A stretch of DNA of 9,999 nt, taken from positions 1 through 9,999 of the forward strand of contig JACQPZ010000056.1 in the NCBI GenBank assembly GCA_016207265.1, read 5' to 3'. Origin of the DNA: Candidatus Latescibacterota bacterium. GTDB taxonomy: Bacteria > Eisenbacteria > RBG-16-71-46 > SZUA-252. Position 1 is the stretch's first letter. Each line of letters begins with the position of its first letter. Under the pieces are notes generated by a model. That model was not told where the DNA came from. It made no database searches and saw only the letters and a list, made by a program, of their open reading frames with translations. Shown piece by piece: positions 1 to 6,472 of the stretch. A program made the position numbers and the translations under genes.

Positions 1-863
1 CCCAGATGGCGCGCCACCCGGACCGCGTAGCTCGCCACCCGAACCGAGTGCTCGTGCGTGTACGGGTCCACCGCGTCGAGGGCCACGCTCAGCGCCCGCA
101 CGAAGCTGACCAGATCCTCCTTGAGATCGGCATAGAGCTGGAGCGCGTACCGCGCGAAGAGGAGCGGAAGCACGAGGAGAAGGACGCCCGGGATTCCGGC
201 CGCGACGCGCACCTGCGCGAAGAGAAGGCCGAACCCGATCGAGAGCGCGTGCTGGGGGACGCCGTCGCGGAACTGGTGCCGCCACACGCGGCCCGGCTCT
301 TCCCCGGTGCGGGTCGCGAGGACGAGGCTCACCGCCCCGGTATTGAGCATGAAGTAGAGGGATCCCGCGATCAGCACCGGCAGGAGGTCGCGCGTGAGGT
401 GCGGCGCGCCGAGCGACCCTCCGGCCGCGAGGTACGCGCATCCCGCGAGGATCGTCGTGGAGGCGTAGAGCCCGGCGTTCAGCGCCGCTTCGCCGGGGCG
501 CTGGCGCACGATCAGAGTCTGCGCGGGAATCGTCGTGATCAGGTCGAGCGCGCCCGCGATCCACGGGCCGAAGAGGAGGATCGCGCCGACGTCGAGGATC
601 GAGGCGATCGTCATCGTCCCGCCGCGGATCATGGGAACCGGCAACGCCTCCGCGACGAGGAGGAGGACGATCCAGACCCCGATCCCCCACGGATCCCAGC
701 GCGTCGCCCGCACTTCCGGGCCGCCGAAGAGCGCGAGCAATACCGGCAGCGCGGCCATGAACGACGGCAGGAGGAGCCACCCGATGCGCGGAGCGCGCCT
801 GCGGCCGTTCTCCCGCGCGCCCGCCGCGTTCGCCGTGAGGTCCGCTTCCAGGTTACGTCCCAA
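1..863 (-). CDS. Membrane-anchored HD-domain (probable HD-GYP) phosphohydrolase, N-terminal part
   Basis: The gene runs off the left edge; 287 complete residues are visible. Residues about 28-247 form a polytopic membrane region with hydrophobic stretches near 28-48, 61-78, 87-118, 131-148, 157-184 and 205-240. After a short linker (YADLKEDLVSFVRALS) comes ALDAVDPYTHEHSVRVASYA at 261-280, which closely matches the opening helix of HD-GYP domains. The HD and GYP motifs themselves would lie beyond the edge, so HD-GYP rather than a generic HD hydrolase is an inference. HD-GYP proteins typically hydrolyse cyclic-di-GMP. I chose the TTG start at 863 because the frame is closed by TAG at 881-883, the TTG is preceded by GGGGAGG, and the only early ATG (residue 36) falls inside the first membrane helix. 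The membrane region resembles that of the histidine kinase at 6473-7885 in this window. A sigma54-like promoter lies just upstream. Confidence 0.82.
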   Translation of the reverse strand, partial: MGRNLEADLTANAAGARENGRRRAPRIGWLLLPSFMAALPVLLALFGGPEVRATRWDPWGIGVWIVLLLVAEALPVPMIRGGTMTIASILDVGAILLFGPWIAGALDLITTIPAQTLIVRQRPGEAALNAGLYASTTILAGCAYLAAGGSLGAPHLTRDLLPVLIAGSLYFMLNTGAVSLVLATRTGEEPGRVWRHQFRDGVPQHALSIGFGLLFAQVRVAAGIPGVLLLVLPLLFARYALQLYADLKEDLVSFVRALSVALDAVDPYTHEHSVRVASYAVRVARHL

Positions 864-867
864 CGGT

Positions 868-874
868 CCTCCCC
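868..874 (-). promoter_or_regulatory. Ribosome binding site for the HD-GYP gene
   Basis: GGGGAGG on the minus strand lies 4 nt before the TTG at 863. It is the main reason for choosing this non-ATG start; the spacing is slightly short. The ATG overlapping it (876) reads into a stop after seven codons. Confidence 0.6.
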
Positions 875-893
875 ATGAGGGCTACGGGGCTCC

Positions 894-908
894 GCACGGA
901 GTGTGCCA
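894..908 (-). promoter_or_regulatory. Candidate sigma54 (-24/-12) promoter for the HD-GYP gene
   Basis: The minus strand reads TGGCAC-ACTCC-GTGC. The sigma54 consensus is TGGCAC-N5-TTGC, so nine of ten defined positions match, including the invariant GG and GC at the correct spacing. The -12 GC falls at 894-895, which predicts a transcript start near 882 and a leader of about 19 nt containing the GGGGAGG ribosome binding site. The same bases form a small inverted repeat (GCAC-N5-GTGC), so a coincidental dyad is an alternative reading. No RpoN or enhancer-binding protein is encoded in the window. Confidence 0.4.
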
Positions 909-963
909 GGGTGCGGGCCGCGGCGCCAGGGGGCAACTCGCACCGGGACTCGGAGGTCGGCGC

Positions 964-986
964 GGCCGCGGGAATCGTCCGCGGCC
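964..986. repeat. Perfect 8-bp dyad with 7-nt loop (hairpin or protein-binding site)
   Basis: GGCCGCGG (964-971) and CCGCGGCC (979-986) are exact reverse complements separated by GAATCGT. The dyad lies between the PfkB gene and the HD-GYP gene, about 55-80 bp upstream of the sigma54-like -24 element. It could be the second part of a tandem hairpin terminator or an activator-binding dyad. No T-tract follows on the minus strand, so a classic intrinsic terminator is not supported. Confidence 0.5.
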
Positions 987-991
987 ACCGT

Positions 992-1011
992 GCCGTCGGG
1001 AACCCGACGGC
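992..1011 (-). terminator. Strong 9-bp hairpin directly after the PfkB stop codon
   Basis: GCCGTCGGG (992-1000) and CCCGACGGC (1003-1011) are perfect reverse complements separated by two bases. The structure begins one base past the TGA of the PfkB gene (1013-1015) and is followed by the 964-986 dyad. Position and strength suggest it ends or stabilises the 3' end of the upstream operon transcript. The lack of a U-run means it is not a canonical rho-independent terminator; mRNA 3'-end protection or a non-canonical GC-rich terminator are alternatives. Confidence 0.45.
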
Positions 1012-1012
1012 G

Positions 1013-1942
1013 TCAACGCAGGATCCGCGGCGTGTCGTTCAGGCTGAAGCGGGTCATCTCCATGATCTCCTCCGCGCGGCGGAGGATCTCCTGCCGCTTC
1101 GCGCGGAGGAGCCCGCCCACGCCGAAGTCCTCGACCGTGAAGGAAGCCATCACGCACCCGTAGACCACCGCGGCCCGGAGCGTCCGATCGGTGAGGCGGC
1201 TCATGCGGGCGAGGGCGCCGAAGAACCCGCCCGCGAACGTGTCCCCGGCGCCGGTCGGATCGATCACGCTCTCGATCGGGAACGCCGGACACGTGAAGTA
1301 GAGTTCCCGGCCCTGGAGGAACGCGCCGTGCTCCCCCTGCTTGATGACGACGGTCTCCGGCCCCAGGCTCAGGATCGCGCGCGCCGCCCGATGCGTGAGC
1401 GACTCGCCCGTCAGCTCGCGCGCCTCCTCCTCGTTGATGAGCAGGATGCGCACGCGCTTGAGCGTCTCGAGAAGCTCTCCGCGCTTGCTGTGGATCCAGT
1501 AGTTCATCGTGTCGCACAGGACGAGACGCGGGCGCGCGAGCTGATCCAGGACTTCGCGCTGGAGCACCGGATCGATGTTGGCGAGGAACACGTTCCGGAA
1601 CGAGCGGATCCCCTCGTGGAGCTTGGGCCGGAAGGTCTCGAAGACGTTGAGCTCCGTGCGCAGAGTCTCGCGCGTGTTCATGTCCTCGCTGTAGACGCCT
1701 TCCCACCGGAAGGTCTTTCCGCTCCGGATCTCGAGCCCCGAGAGATCGACCTCGGGGTGTTCGAGGGTCCGTCTCGCTTCCTCGGGGAAATCGGTCCCCA
1801 CCACCGCGACCAGCGAGACGGGCAGGAAATGCCGCGCGGCCAGCGAGAAGTAGGCCGCCGATCCACCGAGGACCTCCTCGACGCGGCCCGCGGGCGTTTC
1901 GATCGTGTCGAGGCCGAGCGACCCGACGACGGCGATCGCCAC
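1013..1942 (-). CDS. PfkB-family (ribokinase-like) kinase, substrate unknown
   Basis: This 309-residue cytoplasmic kinase should transfer phosphate from ATP to a sugar, nucleoside or similar alcohol. The N-terminal strand AIAVVGSLGLDTIETP and the GG at 27-28 match the substrate side of PfkB enzymes. LLINEEEARELTG (167-179) is the usual N-x-x-E region. DPTGAGDTFAGGFFG (228-242) is the C-terminal PfkB signature with the catalytic base at D234. The stretch GKTFRWEGVYSEDMNTRETL with ELNVF resembles, from memory, a conserved orphan clade simply called sugar kinase, so the substrate cannot be given. The start is GTG at 1942, two bases after the argS stop, with GGAG inside the end of argS. That spacing implies co-transcription as the last gene of the cca-argS run. 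Two hairpins follow its stop codon. Confidence 0.9.
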   Translation of the reverse strand: MAIAVVGSLGLDTIETPAGRVEEVLGGSAAYFSLAARHFLPVSLVAVVGTDFPEEARRTLEHPEVDLSGLEIRSGKTFRWEGVYSEDMNTRETLRTELNVFETFRPKLHEGIRSFRNVFLANIDPVLQREVLDQLARPRLVLCDTMNYWIHSKRGELLETLKRVRILLINEEEARELTGESLTHRAARAILSLGPETVVIKQGEHGAFLQGRELYFTCPAFPIESVIDPTGAGDTFAGGFFGALARMSRLTDRTLRAAVVYGCVMASFTVEDFGVGGLLRAKRQEILRRAEEIMEMTRFSLNDTPRILR

Positions 1943-1944
1943 GG

Positions 1945-3624
1945 CTACATGGACTCCGGGGCGCTCACGCCCATGAGGCCGAGGCCGCGGCGGAAGACGA
2001 CCCCGGTCGCGCGCGTGAGGAGGAGCCGCGCCGCGGTCAGGGGCGCGTCCTGGGTCACCACGCGGTGCTGGTGATAAAACGAATGAAACTTAGCCGCCAA
2101 CTCCTTGAGATAGACGGGGATGCGATGAGGCTCCCGATGCTTCGCCGCGGCGGCCACGAGGGATGGGAAAGCGGCGAGGCCGCGCAGCAAGGACAACGTC
2201 TCCGGCTCGCTCAGGCGATCCAGATTGGCCGACTCGCCCGCGGGGTCCGGCACGCCCTGCTCCCGCGCGAACTCCATCACGTGCGCGATCCGCGCGTGCG
2301 CGTACTGGACGTAGTAGACGGGATTCTCCTCGCTCCTCCGGGTCGCGAGCTCCATGTCGAAGTCGAGCGGGCTTTCGGACCGCCGCATGAGAAAGAAGAA
2401 CCGGGCGGCGTCGACGCCGACCTCCTCCACCAGCTCCTCCAGGGTGATGAACTCCCCCGCGCGCTTCGACATCTTGACCGGCTCTCCCCCGCGCAGGAGC
2501 TTCACCCACTGGATGAGGATCACCTCGAGCCGCTCCCGGGGCCAGCCCAGGCCCTCGATCACCCCTTGCATCCGCTGGATGTGGCCGTGATGGTCGGGAC
2601 CCAGAAGATCGATCAGGCGGTCGTACCCGCGCGAGAACTTGTCGTGGTGGTACGCAGCGTCCGCGAGGAAATACGTGGGCTCGCCATTCGAGCGGACGAC
2701 GACGCGATCCTCCTGGTCCCCGAACGCCGTGGATCGGAACCAGAGCGCGCCGTCGCGCTCCTCGATCAGCCCGCGTTCCTTGAGCCGCGCGCAGGCCGCC
2801 TGCACGGCCCCGCTTCGGTGGAGCCCGCTCTCGCGGACCCACCGGTCCATCCTCGCTCCGAACCGGTCGAGATCGCGCCGCTGCTCCTCCACCATGCGGT
2901 CGATCCCCCACGCCGCGAAGCGCGCGCGCCGCTCGCGCTCGGCGAGCTTCATCCACTCGCGTCCCTGCGCTTCGTCGAGCCTCGACGCGAGGTCCGTCAC
3001 GTAGCCGCCCGCGTAGCCTTCTTCCGGGATCGGGCCCGCTTCGACCCCGATCCGCTCCGCGAACCGAGTCCGGATCGAAGCCCCGAACAGCTCGGCCTGG
3101 AGCCCCCAATCGTTCGTGTAGAACTCGCCGCGCGGATCGTAGCCCGCTGCGGCGAGGATCCGGATCAGCGAATCGCCGATGCTCGCGGCGCGCGCGTTCA
3201 CGACGTTGAGCGGGCCGGTCGGGTTCGCGCTCACGTACTCGACGAGGATCTTCTCGCTCAGCCCGGCGCGGGAGTTCCCGTACGAATCGGGATCGGAGAG
3301 GATGCGCCGGAGGTTCTCGGCGAGCCAGGCGGGCGCCAGCCGGAAGTTGATGAAGCCCGCCCCGGCCGGCTCGACGCCGCTCAGGACGTCCGGGTCGATC
3401 TCCAACGCGCGGATGAGGGCCGCCGCCACGTCGCGCGGAGGCTTGCGCGCGGTCTTCGCGAGGGCGAGGGCGACGGGCGTGGCCCAGTCGCCGTGGCCCG
3501 CCTCTCGGGGAACCTCGACTTCCACGCGCGCTCCGGCCGGAAGGTCGAATCCCGCCCGCCGGACGGCCGCTTCCAATCGTTCGACGAGATAGGCCTCAAT
3601 CGGCCACGGTTTCTCGGTGGGCAT
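1945..3624 (-). CDS. argS: Arginyl-tRNA synthetase
   Basis: This 559-residue class I synthetase charges tRNA-Arg with arginine in the cytoplasm. The N-terminal domain (about 1-110) contains the GDWATPVALALAK segment typical of the ArgRS N-terminal domain. The catalytic domain begins at EYVSANPTGPLNVVNARAAS (129-148), where the HIGH signature should lie, and continues with GEFYTNDWGLQ (166-176). The KMSKR loop is at 384-388, followed by AGEFITLEELVEEVG. The C-terminal anticodon-binding (DALR) domain ends with GLGLMGVSAPESM. The usual HVGH of the HIGH motif is replaced by NVVN (140-143), which is unusual although the rest of the enzyme looks intact. I chose the ATG at 3624 because it begins MPTEKPWPIEAYL and overlaps the end of rsfS by 29 nt; a start 13 codons earlier adds only a low-complexity tail. 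The PfkB gene follows after 2 nt. Confidence 0.96.
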   Translation of the reverse strand: MPTEKPWPIEAYLVERLEAAVRRAGFDLPAGARVEVEVPREAGHGDWATPVALALAKTARKPPRDVAAALIRALEIDPDVLSGVEPAGAGFINFRLAPAWLAENLRRILSDPDSYGNSRAGLSEKILVEYVSANPTGPLNVVNARAASIGDSLIRILAAAGYDPRGEFYTNDWGLQAELFGASIRTRFAERIGVEAGPIPEEGYAGGYVTDLASRLDEAQGREWMKLAERERRARFAAWGIDRMVEEQRRDLDRFGARMDRWVRESGLHRSGAVQAACARLKERGLIEERDGALWFRSTAFGDQEDRVVVRSNGEPTYFLADAAYHHDKFSRGYDRLIDLLGPDHHGHIQRMQGVIEGLGWPRERLEVILIQWVKLLRGGEPVKMSKRAGEFITLEELVEEVGVDAARFFFLMRRSESPLDFDMELATRRSEENPVYYVQYAHARIAHVMEFAREQGVPDPAGESANLDRLSEPETLSLLRGLAAFPSLVAAAAKHREPHRIPVYLKELAAKFHSFYHQHRVVTQDAPLTAARLLLTRATGVVFRRGLGLMGVSAPESM

Positions 3625-3964
3625 CGCCCCAGAGCTTGTCGAGGAGGTAGTACTCGCGCGCACGCGCGTGAAACACGTGCACGACGAAATCCACGTAGTC
3701 GAGGAGGATCCAGCGGCGCGCCTCGTAGCCCTCCACGTGCCACGGCCTGATTCCGCGGGCGCGCATCCCCTCGTCGACCGCGTCGGCGATCGCGCGGGTC
3801 TGCACCTCCGACTGGCCGGTCGCGAGCACGAAGTAATCGCAGACCCCCTCGAGATCGCGCAGATCGAGGAGGATCACGTCTTCCGCCCGCTTGGAGAGCG
3901 TGAGGCGCGCCGCGAGGTGCGCGAGATCGTGGACCGAGGTGTCCGGTGCGGGTATGTGGCTCAA
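3596..3964 (-). CDS. rsfS: Ribosomal silencing factor RsfS (Iojap family)
   Basis: This 122-residue protein should bind ribosomal protein L14 (uL14) and block joining of the 30S and 50S subunits under nutrient limitation. The family core is clear: SKRAEDVILLDLRDLEGVCD (24-43), DYFVLATGQSEVQTRAIADA (43-62), then WHVEGYEARRWILLDYVDFV (75-94) and HVFHARAREYYLLDKLWGDA (96-115). The start is TTG at 3964, overlapping the TGA of the upstream polyprenyl synthase as TTGA, which suggests translational coupling; I see no strong Shine-Dalgarno sequence. No other usable start lies near the conserved N-terminus, and the open frame extending further upstream only shadows the polyprenyl synthase. RsfS is often encoded beside nadD, but here it sits between an isoprenoid gene and argS. 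Confidence 0.95.
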   Translation of the reverse strand: MSHIPAPDTSVHDLAHLAARLTLSKRAEDVILLDLRDLEGVCDYFVLATGQSEVQTRAIADAVDEGMRARGIRPWHVEGYEARRWILLDYVDFVVHVFHARAREYYLLDKLWGDAHRETVAD

Positions 3965-4980
3965 CGCTCGCGGGTGACGGCGTAGCGAACGGCGGATTGC
4001 AGCGCCTCGCGGATCCCGGCGTCCGGAACGTGATCCAGCTCCTCTTCGGCGCGCGCGGCCAGAAGCGCGCTCCGCTCCTGGCTGTAGGCGACGCCCCCGT
4101 GCACGGTCACGAAGCGCACGACGTCGGACCAGTGCCCGTTCCGGAAATCGCGGGTTCTGATGAGATCCTCCATGTCCCGCCGCTCGGAGGCGGGCGCGTT
4201 CCGCAGCGCATTGATGAGCGGGAGCGTGATCTTCCCCCCGTCCAGATCGTTCCCCATCGCCTTTCCGATGACCTGCTCGGCCCCCAGGTAGTCGAAGAGG
4301 TCGTCGGTGATCTGGAACGCGAGCCCGACCGCCCGGCCGAAGCGGCCGAGCGCCGCCCGGCGGGCCGGGTCCGCGCCGCCCGCGTGGGCGCCCAGCTCGC
4401 AGCCCGCGGACATGAGGCACGCGGTCTTCTCCTCGATGATCCGCATGTACTCGGCCTCGCCGAGGTCGAGCCGGTTCTTCTGCTCGATCTGGCGAAGCTC
4501 TCCCTGGCTCATCCGATGCGTCGCCTCCGCCAGCAGGTCCATCGCCTCGTACATCTTCCGGGTGACGAGGATGGAGAAGGCCTTCGAATACAGGTAATCC
4601 CCCATGAGGATCGCGGTGTCGTTGTTGAAGGCGCTGTTGACCGTCGGGAGCCCGCGGCGGAGAAGGCTCTTGTCCACGCTGTCGTCGTGGATGAGGGTGG
4701 CCGTGTGGATCAGCTCGACGACCACCGCCCCGTGGACGGCTTCGTCCGTCGCCTCTCCGAATCCCCGGGCGGCGAGGAGGACCAGCATGGGACGGTATCG
4801 CTTCCCGTAGGCGCGATGCAGGTGCGCCCCGACGGCTCCCACCAGGCCCACGTCGCACAGGAAGGCCCGATCGAGCTCTTCCTGGAACCGCTCGAACGGC
4901 TCGGCGATGGGGCCTCGGATGGCCTCCAGCGATGGTGCTTCCGCGGGAAACGCTCCCGGCGCGTGTCTTGGAGCGGTCAA
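3961..4980 (-). CDS. Long-chain polyprenyl diphosphate synthase
   Basis: This 339-residue trans-prenyltransferase should add isopentenyl diphosphate units to an allylic primer to make a long side chain, such as that of a respiratory quinone. GKRYRPMLVLLAARGF (59-74) is the IPP-binding region. The first aspartate-rich motif is LIHDDSVD (96-103; DDxxD with Asp 99, 100 and 103) and the second is ITDDLFDYLG (224-233; Asp 226, 227 and 230). GKAMGNDLDGGKITLPLI follows at 239-256. The residue five before the first aspartate is Ala94, a small residue that in this family fits long-chain products; the exact length cannot be read. I chose TTG at 4980 over the TTG at 5049 because AGGAG lies 4 nt upstream and the earlier start would add 23 Pro/Arg-rich residues inside cca. 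The stop codon overlaps the rsfS start. A separate promoter candidate precedes the gene. Confidence 0.93.
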   Translation of the reverse strand: MTAPRHAPGAFPAEAPSLEAIRGPIAEPFERFQEELDRAFLCDVGLVGAVGAHLHRAYGKRYRPMLVLLAARGFGEATDEAVHGAVVVELIHTATLIHDDSVDKSLLRRGLPTVNSAFNNDTAILMGDYLYSKAFSILVTRKMYEAMDLLAEATHRMSQGELRQIEQKNRLDLGEAEYMRIIEEKTACLMSAGCELGAHAGGADPARRAALGRFGRAVGLAFQITDDLFDYLGAEQVIGKAMGNDLDGGKITLPLINALRNAPASERRDMEDLIRTRDFRNGHWSDVVRFVTVHGGVAYSQERSALLAARAEEELDHVPDAGIREALQSAVRYAVTRER

Positions 4981-4984
4981 GGGA

Positions 4985-4989
4985 CTCCT
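4985..4989 (-). promoter_or_regulatory. Ribosome binding site deciding the polyprenyl synthase start
   Basis: AGGAG on the minus strand lies 4 nt upstream of TTG 4980. It favours this start over the longer in-frame TTG at 5049, which would begin inside the -35 box of the predicted promoter. Confidence 0.6.
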
Positions 4990-5020
4990 AGCGCTTGGTG
5001 TGCGTCGAGGTCGGATCGTC

Positions 5021-5049
5021 AGCCTAGGTGGCGGGGCCCGGGGTGTCAA
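5021..5049 (-). promoter_or_regulatory. Candidate sigma70 promoter before the polyprenyl synthase-rsfS-argS-pfkB genes
   Basis: The minus strand has a perfect TTGACA (5049-5044), a 17-nt spacer and TAGGCT (5026-5021) as a weak -10 box. The -35 box encodes the Val-Asp-Thr near the end of CCA-adding enzyme and the -10 box starts with its TAG stop. The predicted transcript start near 5014 leaves about 34 nt of leader with AGGAG before TTG 4980. A very similar arrangement (TTGACG-17-TAGGGT) lies at 8757-8785. Confidence 0.45.
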
Positions 5050-6406
5050 CCGAAAACCCGGCCCGGATCCGCGCGAGAAGCCGTTCCCGCTCGTTGAGCG
5101 AGGGCTCCTCGAGCACTTCCTCGAGGAGTTGATCCAGGATCCGGCCGACCGCGGGTCCCGGCCTCAGGCCGAGCTCCCGCATCACGTCGGTTCCGTCCAC
5201 GGCGAGGTCGCGCACGGTCAGCGCTTCCTGCGCCTCGATGATCCGCGTGACCCGCGCGTTCAACTCGGCCAACGCGCGCGGGAATCCGGTCTTGAGGCCG
5301 TTCCCCACGTTGTCGGCGATCCGGAGATCGAAGAGATCCGCGATGTTCTCGATCCCGACCGACCGCATGAAGCGGCGGACGGCGGCGTCGGTCCACTCGG
5401 GGCGGTAGTCGAACATATGCTCGCGCACGAGATGGACGACGTCGTGGATCATGTCGCGCCCGAACCGGAGCCGGGTCATCGACTCCTCGGCCATCTGCCC
5501 GCTCACGAACTGGTGGTTGTAGAACGTCGCCTCCCCGTCCTCCCGCTCCTCCCGCGTGCGGGGCTTCCCCACGTCGTGGAAGAGCGCGGCGAGCCGCACG
5601 ACAGGCTTCTCCACGGGGGCGGCGTCGCAGGTGTAGATCGTGTGGAAGTAGACGTCGTAGGCGTGATACCGGTTCTGTGGCACCGCGACGCACTCCTGAA
5701 GCTCGGGAAGCCACACGTCCAGAAGCCCCGAGCGGCGGAGCACTTCGAACCCGCGCGAGGGCTCCCGCGCCCGGAGCATCTTCAGAAGCTCGTCCTGGAC
5801 GCGCTCGGCGGCGACCCGCGCCACCTCCCCGCGCGCCTCCCCCAGCGCATCCGCCGTGCGCTCCTCGACCTCGAACTCGAGCGTCGCCGCGAAACGCGCG
5901 GCCCGGATCGGCCGCAGCCCGTCCTCGCGGAACCGCGCGAGCGGATCGCCCACCGCGCGAAGCACACCCGCCCCGAGGTCGGCCATCCCACCCATCGGAT
6001 CCACGACGCGCTCCGCGACGGGGTCCCACGCGATGGCGTTCACGGTGAAATCCCGCCGCTTGAGATCCTCTTCCAGCTCGCGGACGAAGGTCACCTGCCC
6101 GGGGTGGCGGGCGTCCTGGTAGCCCGACTCGATGCGGAACGTGGTCACTTCGCAGTTTCCCGCCTCGGTCGGGATCGTCACGGTGCCGAACCTGAGCCCC
6201 GTCACGACCGCTCCGGGATAGAGCCGGAGCACCTCTTCCGGAGTCGCGCTCGTGCCGACGTCCCAATCCTGGGTCGGAACGCCTCGCAGAAGCTCGCGCA
6301 CCGCCCCTCCCACGAGATAGGCGCGGTGCCCGGCGCCGCGAAGGCGGCGAACGACCTCGAGGATCGGCTCCGGCACCCGCTCGGGAGAAAGCGCGTTCAG
6401 GGTCAT
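5024..6406 (-). CDS. cca: tRNA nucleotidyltransferase (CCA-adding enzyme) with C-terminal HD domain
   Basis: This 460-residue class II nucleotidyltransferase should build or repair the 3' CCA end of tRNAs. The head domain has LVGGAVRELL (31-40), the metal-binding D47-W-D49 with GTSATPEEV, and RRDFTVNAIAWDP (117-129). The nucleotide-selecting neck follows with EDGLRPIRAARFAATL (161-176) and ERVQDELLKML (201-211). An HD domain starts around 250, with LFHDVGKPRT (275-284) and further histidines at 298, 321, 325 and 330; such domains carry phosphatase or phosphodiesterase activity in E. coli Cca. An A-adding-only or poly(A) polymerase role cannot be excluded from sequence alone. The ATG at 6406 has no clear Shine-Dalgarno sequence. 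The 66 nt separating it from the kinase stop contain only short GC-rich palindromes and a weak TGATAC -10-like box (6422-6417). Its end carries the promoter candidate for the next gene. Confidence 0.93.
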   Translation of the reverse strand: MTLNALSPERVPEPILEVVRRLRGAGHRAYLVGGAVRELLRGVPTQDWDVGTSATPEEVLRLYPGAVVTGLRFGTVTIPTEAGNCEVTTFRIESGYQDARHPGQVTFVRELEEDLKRRDFTVNAIAWDPVAERVVDPMGGMADLGAGVLRAVGDPLARFREDGLRPIRAARFAATLEFEVEERTADALGEARGEVARVAAERVQDELLKMLRAREPSRGFEVLRRSGLLDVWLPELQECVAVPQNRYHAYDVYFHTIYTCDAAPVEKPVVRLAALFHDVGKPRTREEREDGEATFYNHQFVSGQMAEESMTRLRFGRDMIHDVVHLVREHMFDYRPEWTDAAVRRFMRSVGIENIADLFDLRIADNVGNGLKTGFPRALAELNARVTRIIEAQEALTVRDLAVDGTDVMRELGLRPGPAVGRILDQLLEEVLEEPSLNERERLLARIRAGFSVDTPGPAT

Positions 6407-6472
6407 CGGGCCGATGGTATCAGAGGCGCCCCGGGGTCCGGACGAACTCTCTCGAGCGGGTGGACCGCGGCT

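Noticed and set aside
6..878. Plus-strand open frame of 290 codons at the left edge
   Set aside because: Charged, repetitive antisense translation; the minus strand encodes a membrane region joined to an HD-type domain, which is much more protein-like.
2065..3750. Plus-strand open frame of 561 codons opposite argS
   Set aside because: Low-complexity antisense shadow of argS, with no recognisable motif.
3965..4858. Upstream extension of the rsfS open frame
   Set aside because: It lies entirely within the polyprenyl synthase gene in another frame and has a Gly/Arg/Pro-rich composition; RsfS is complete from TTG 3964.
6407..6472. Palindromes CCCCGGGG and GTCCGGAC in the spacer before cca
   Set aside because: Short self-complementary runs are common at this GC content, there is no T-tract, and no arrangement resembles a terminator or operator.
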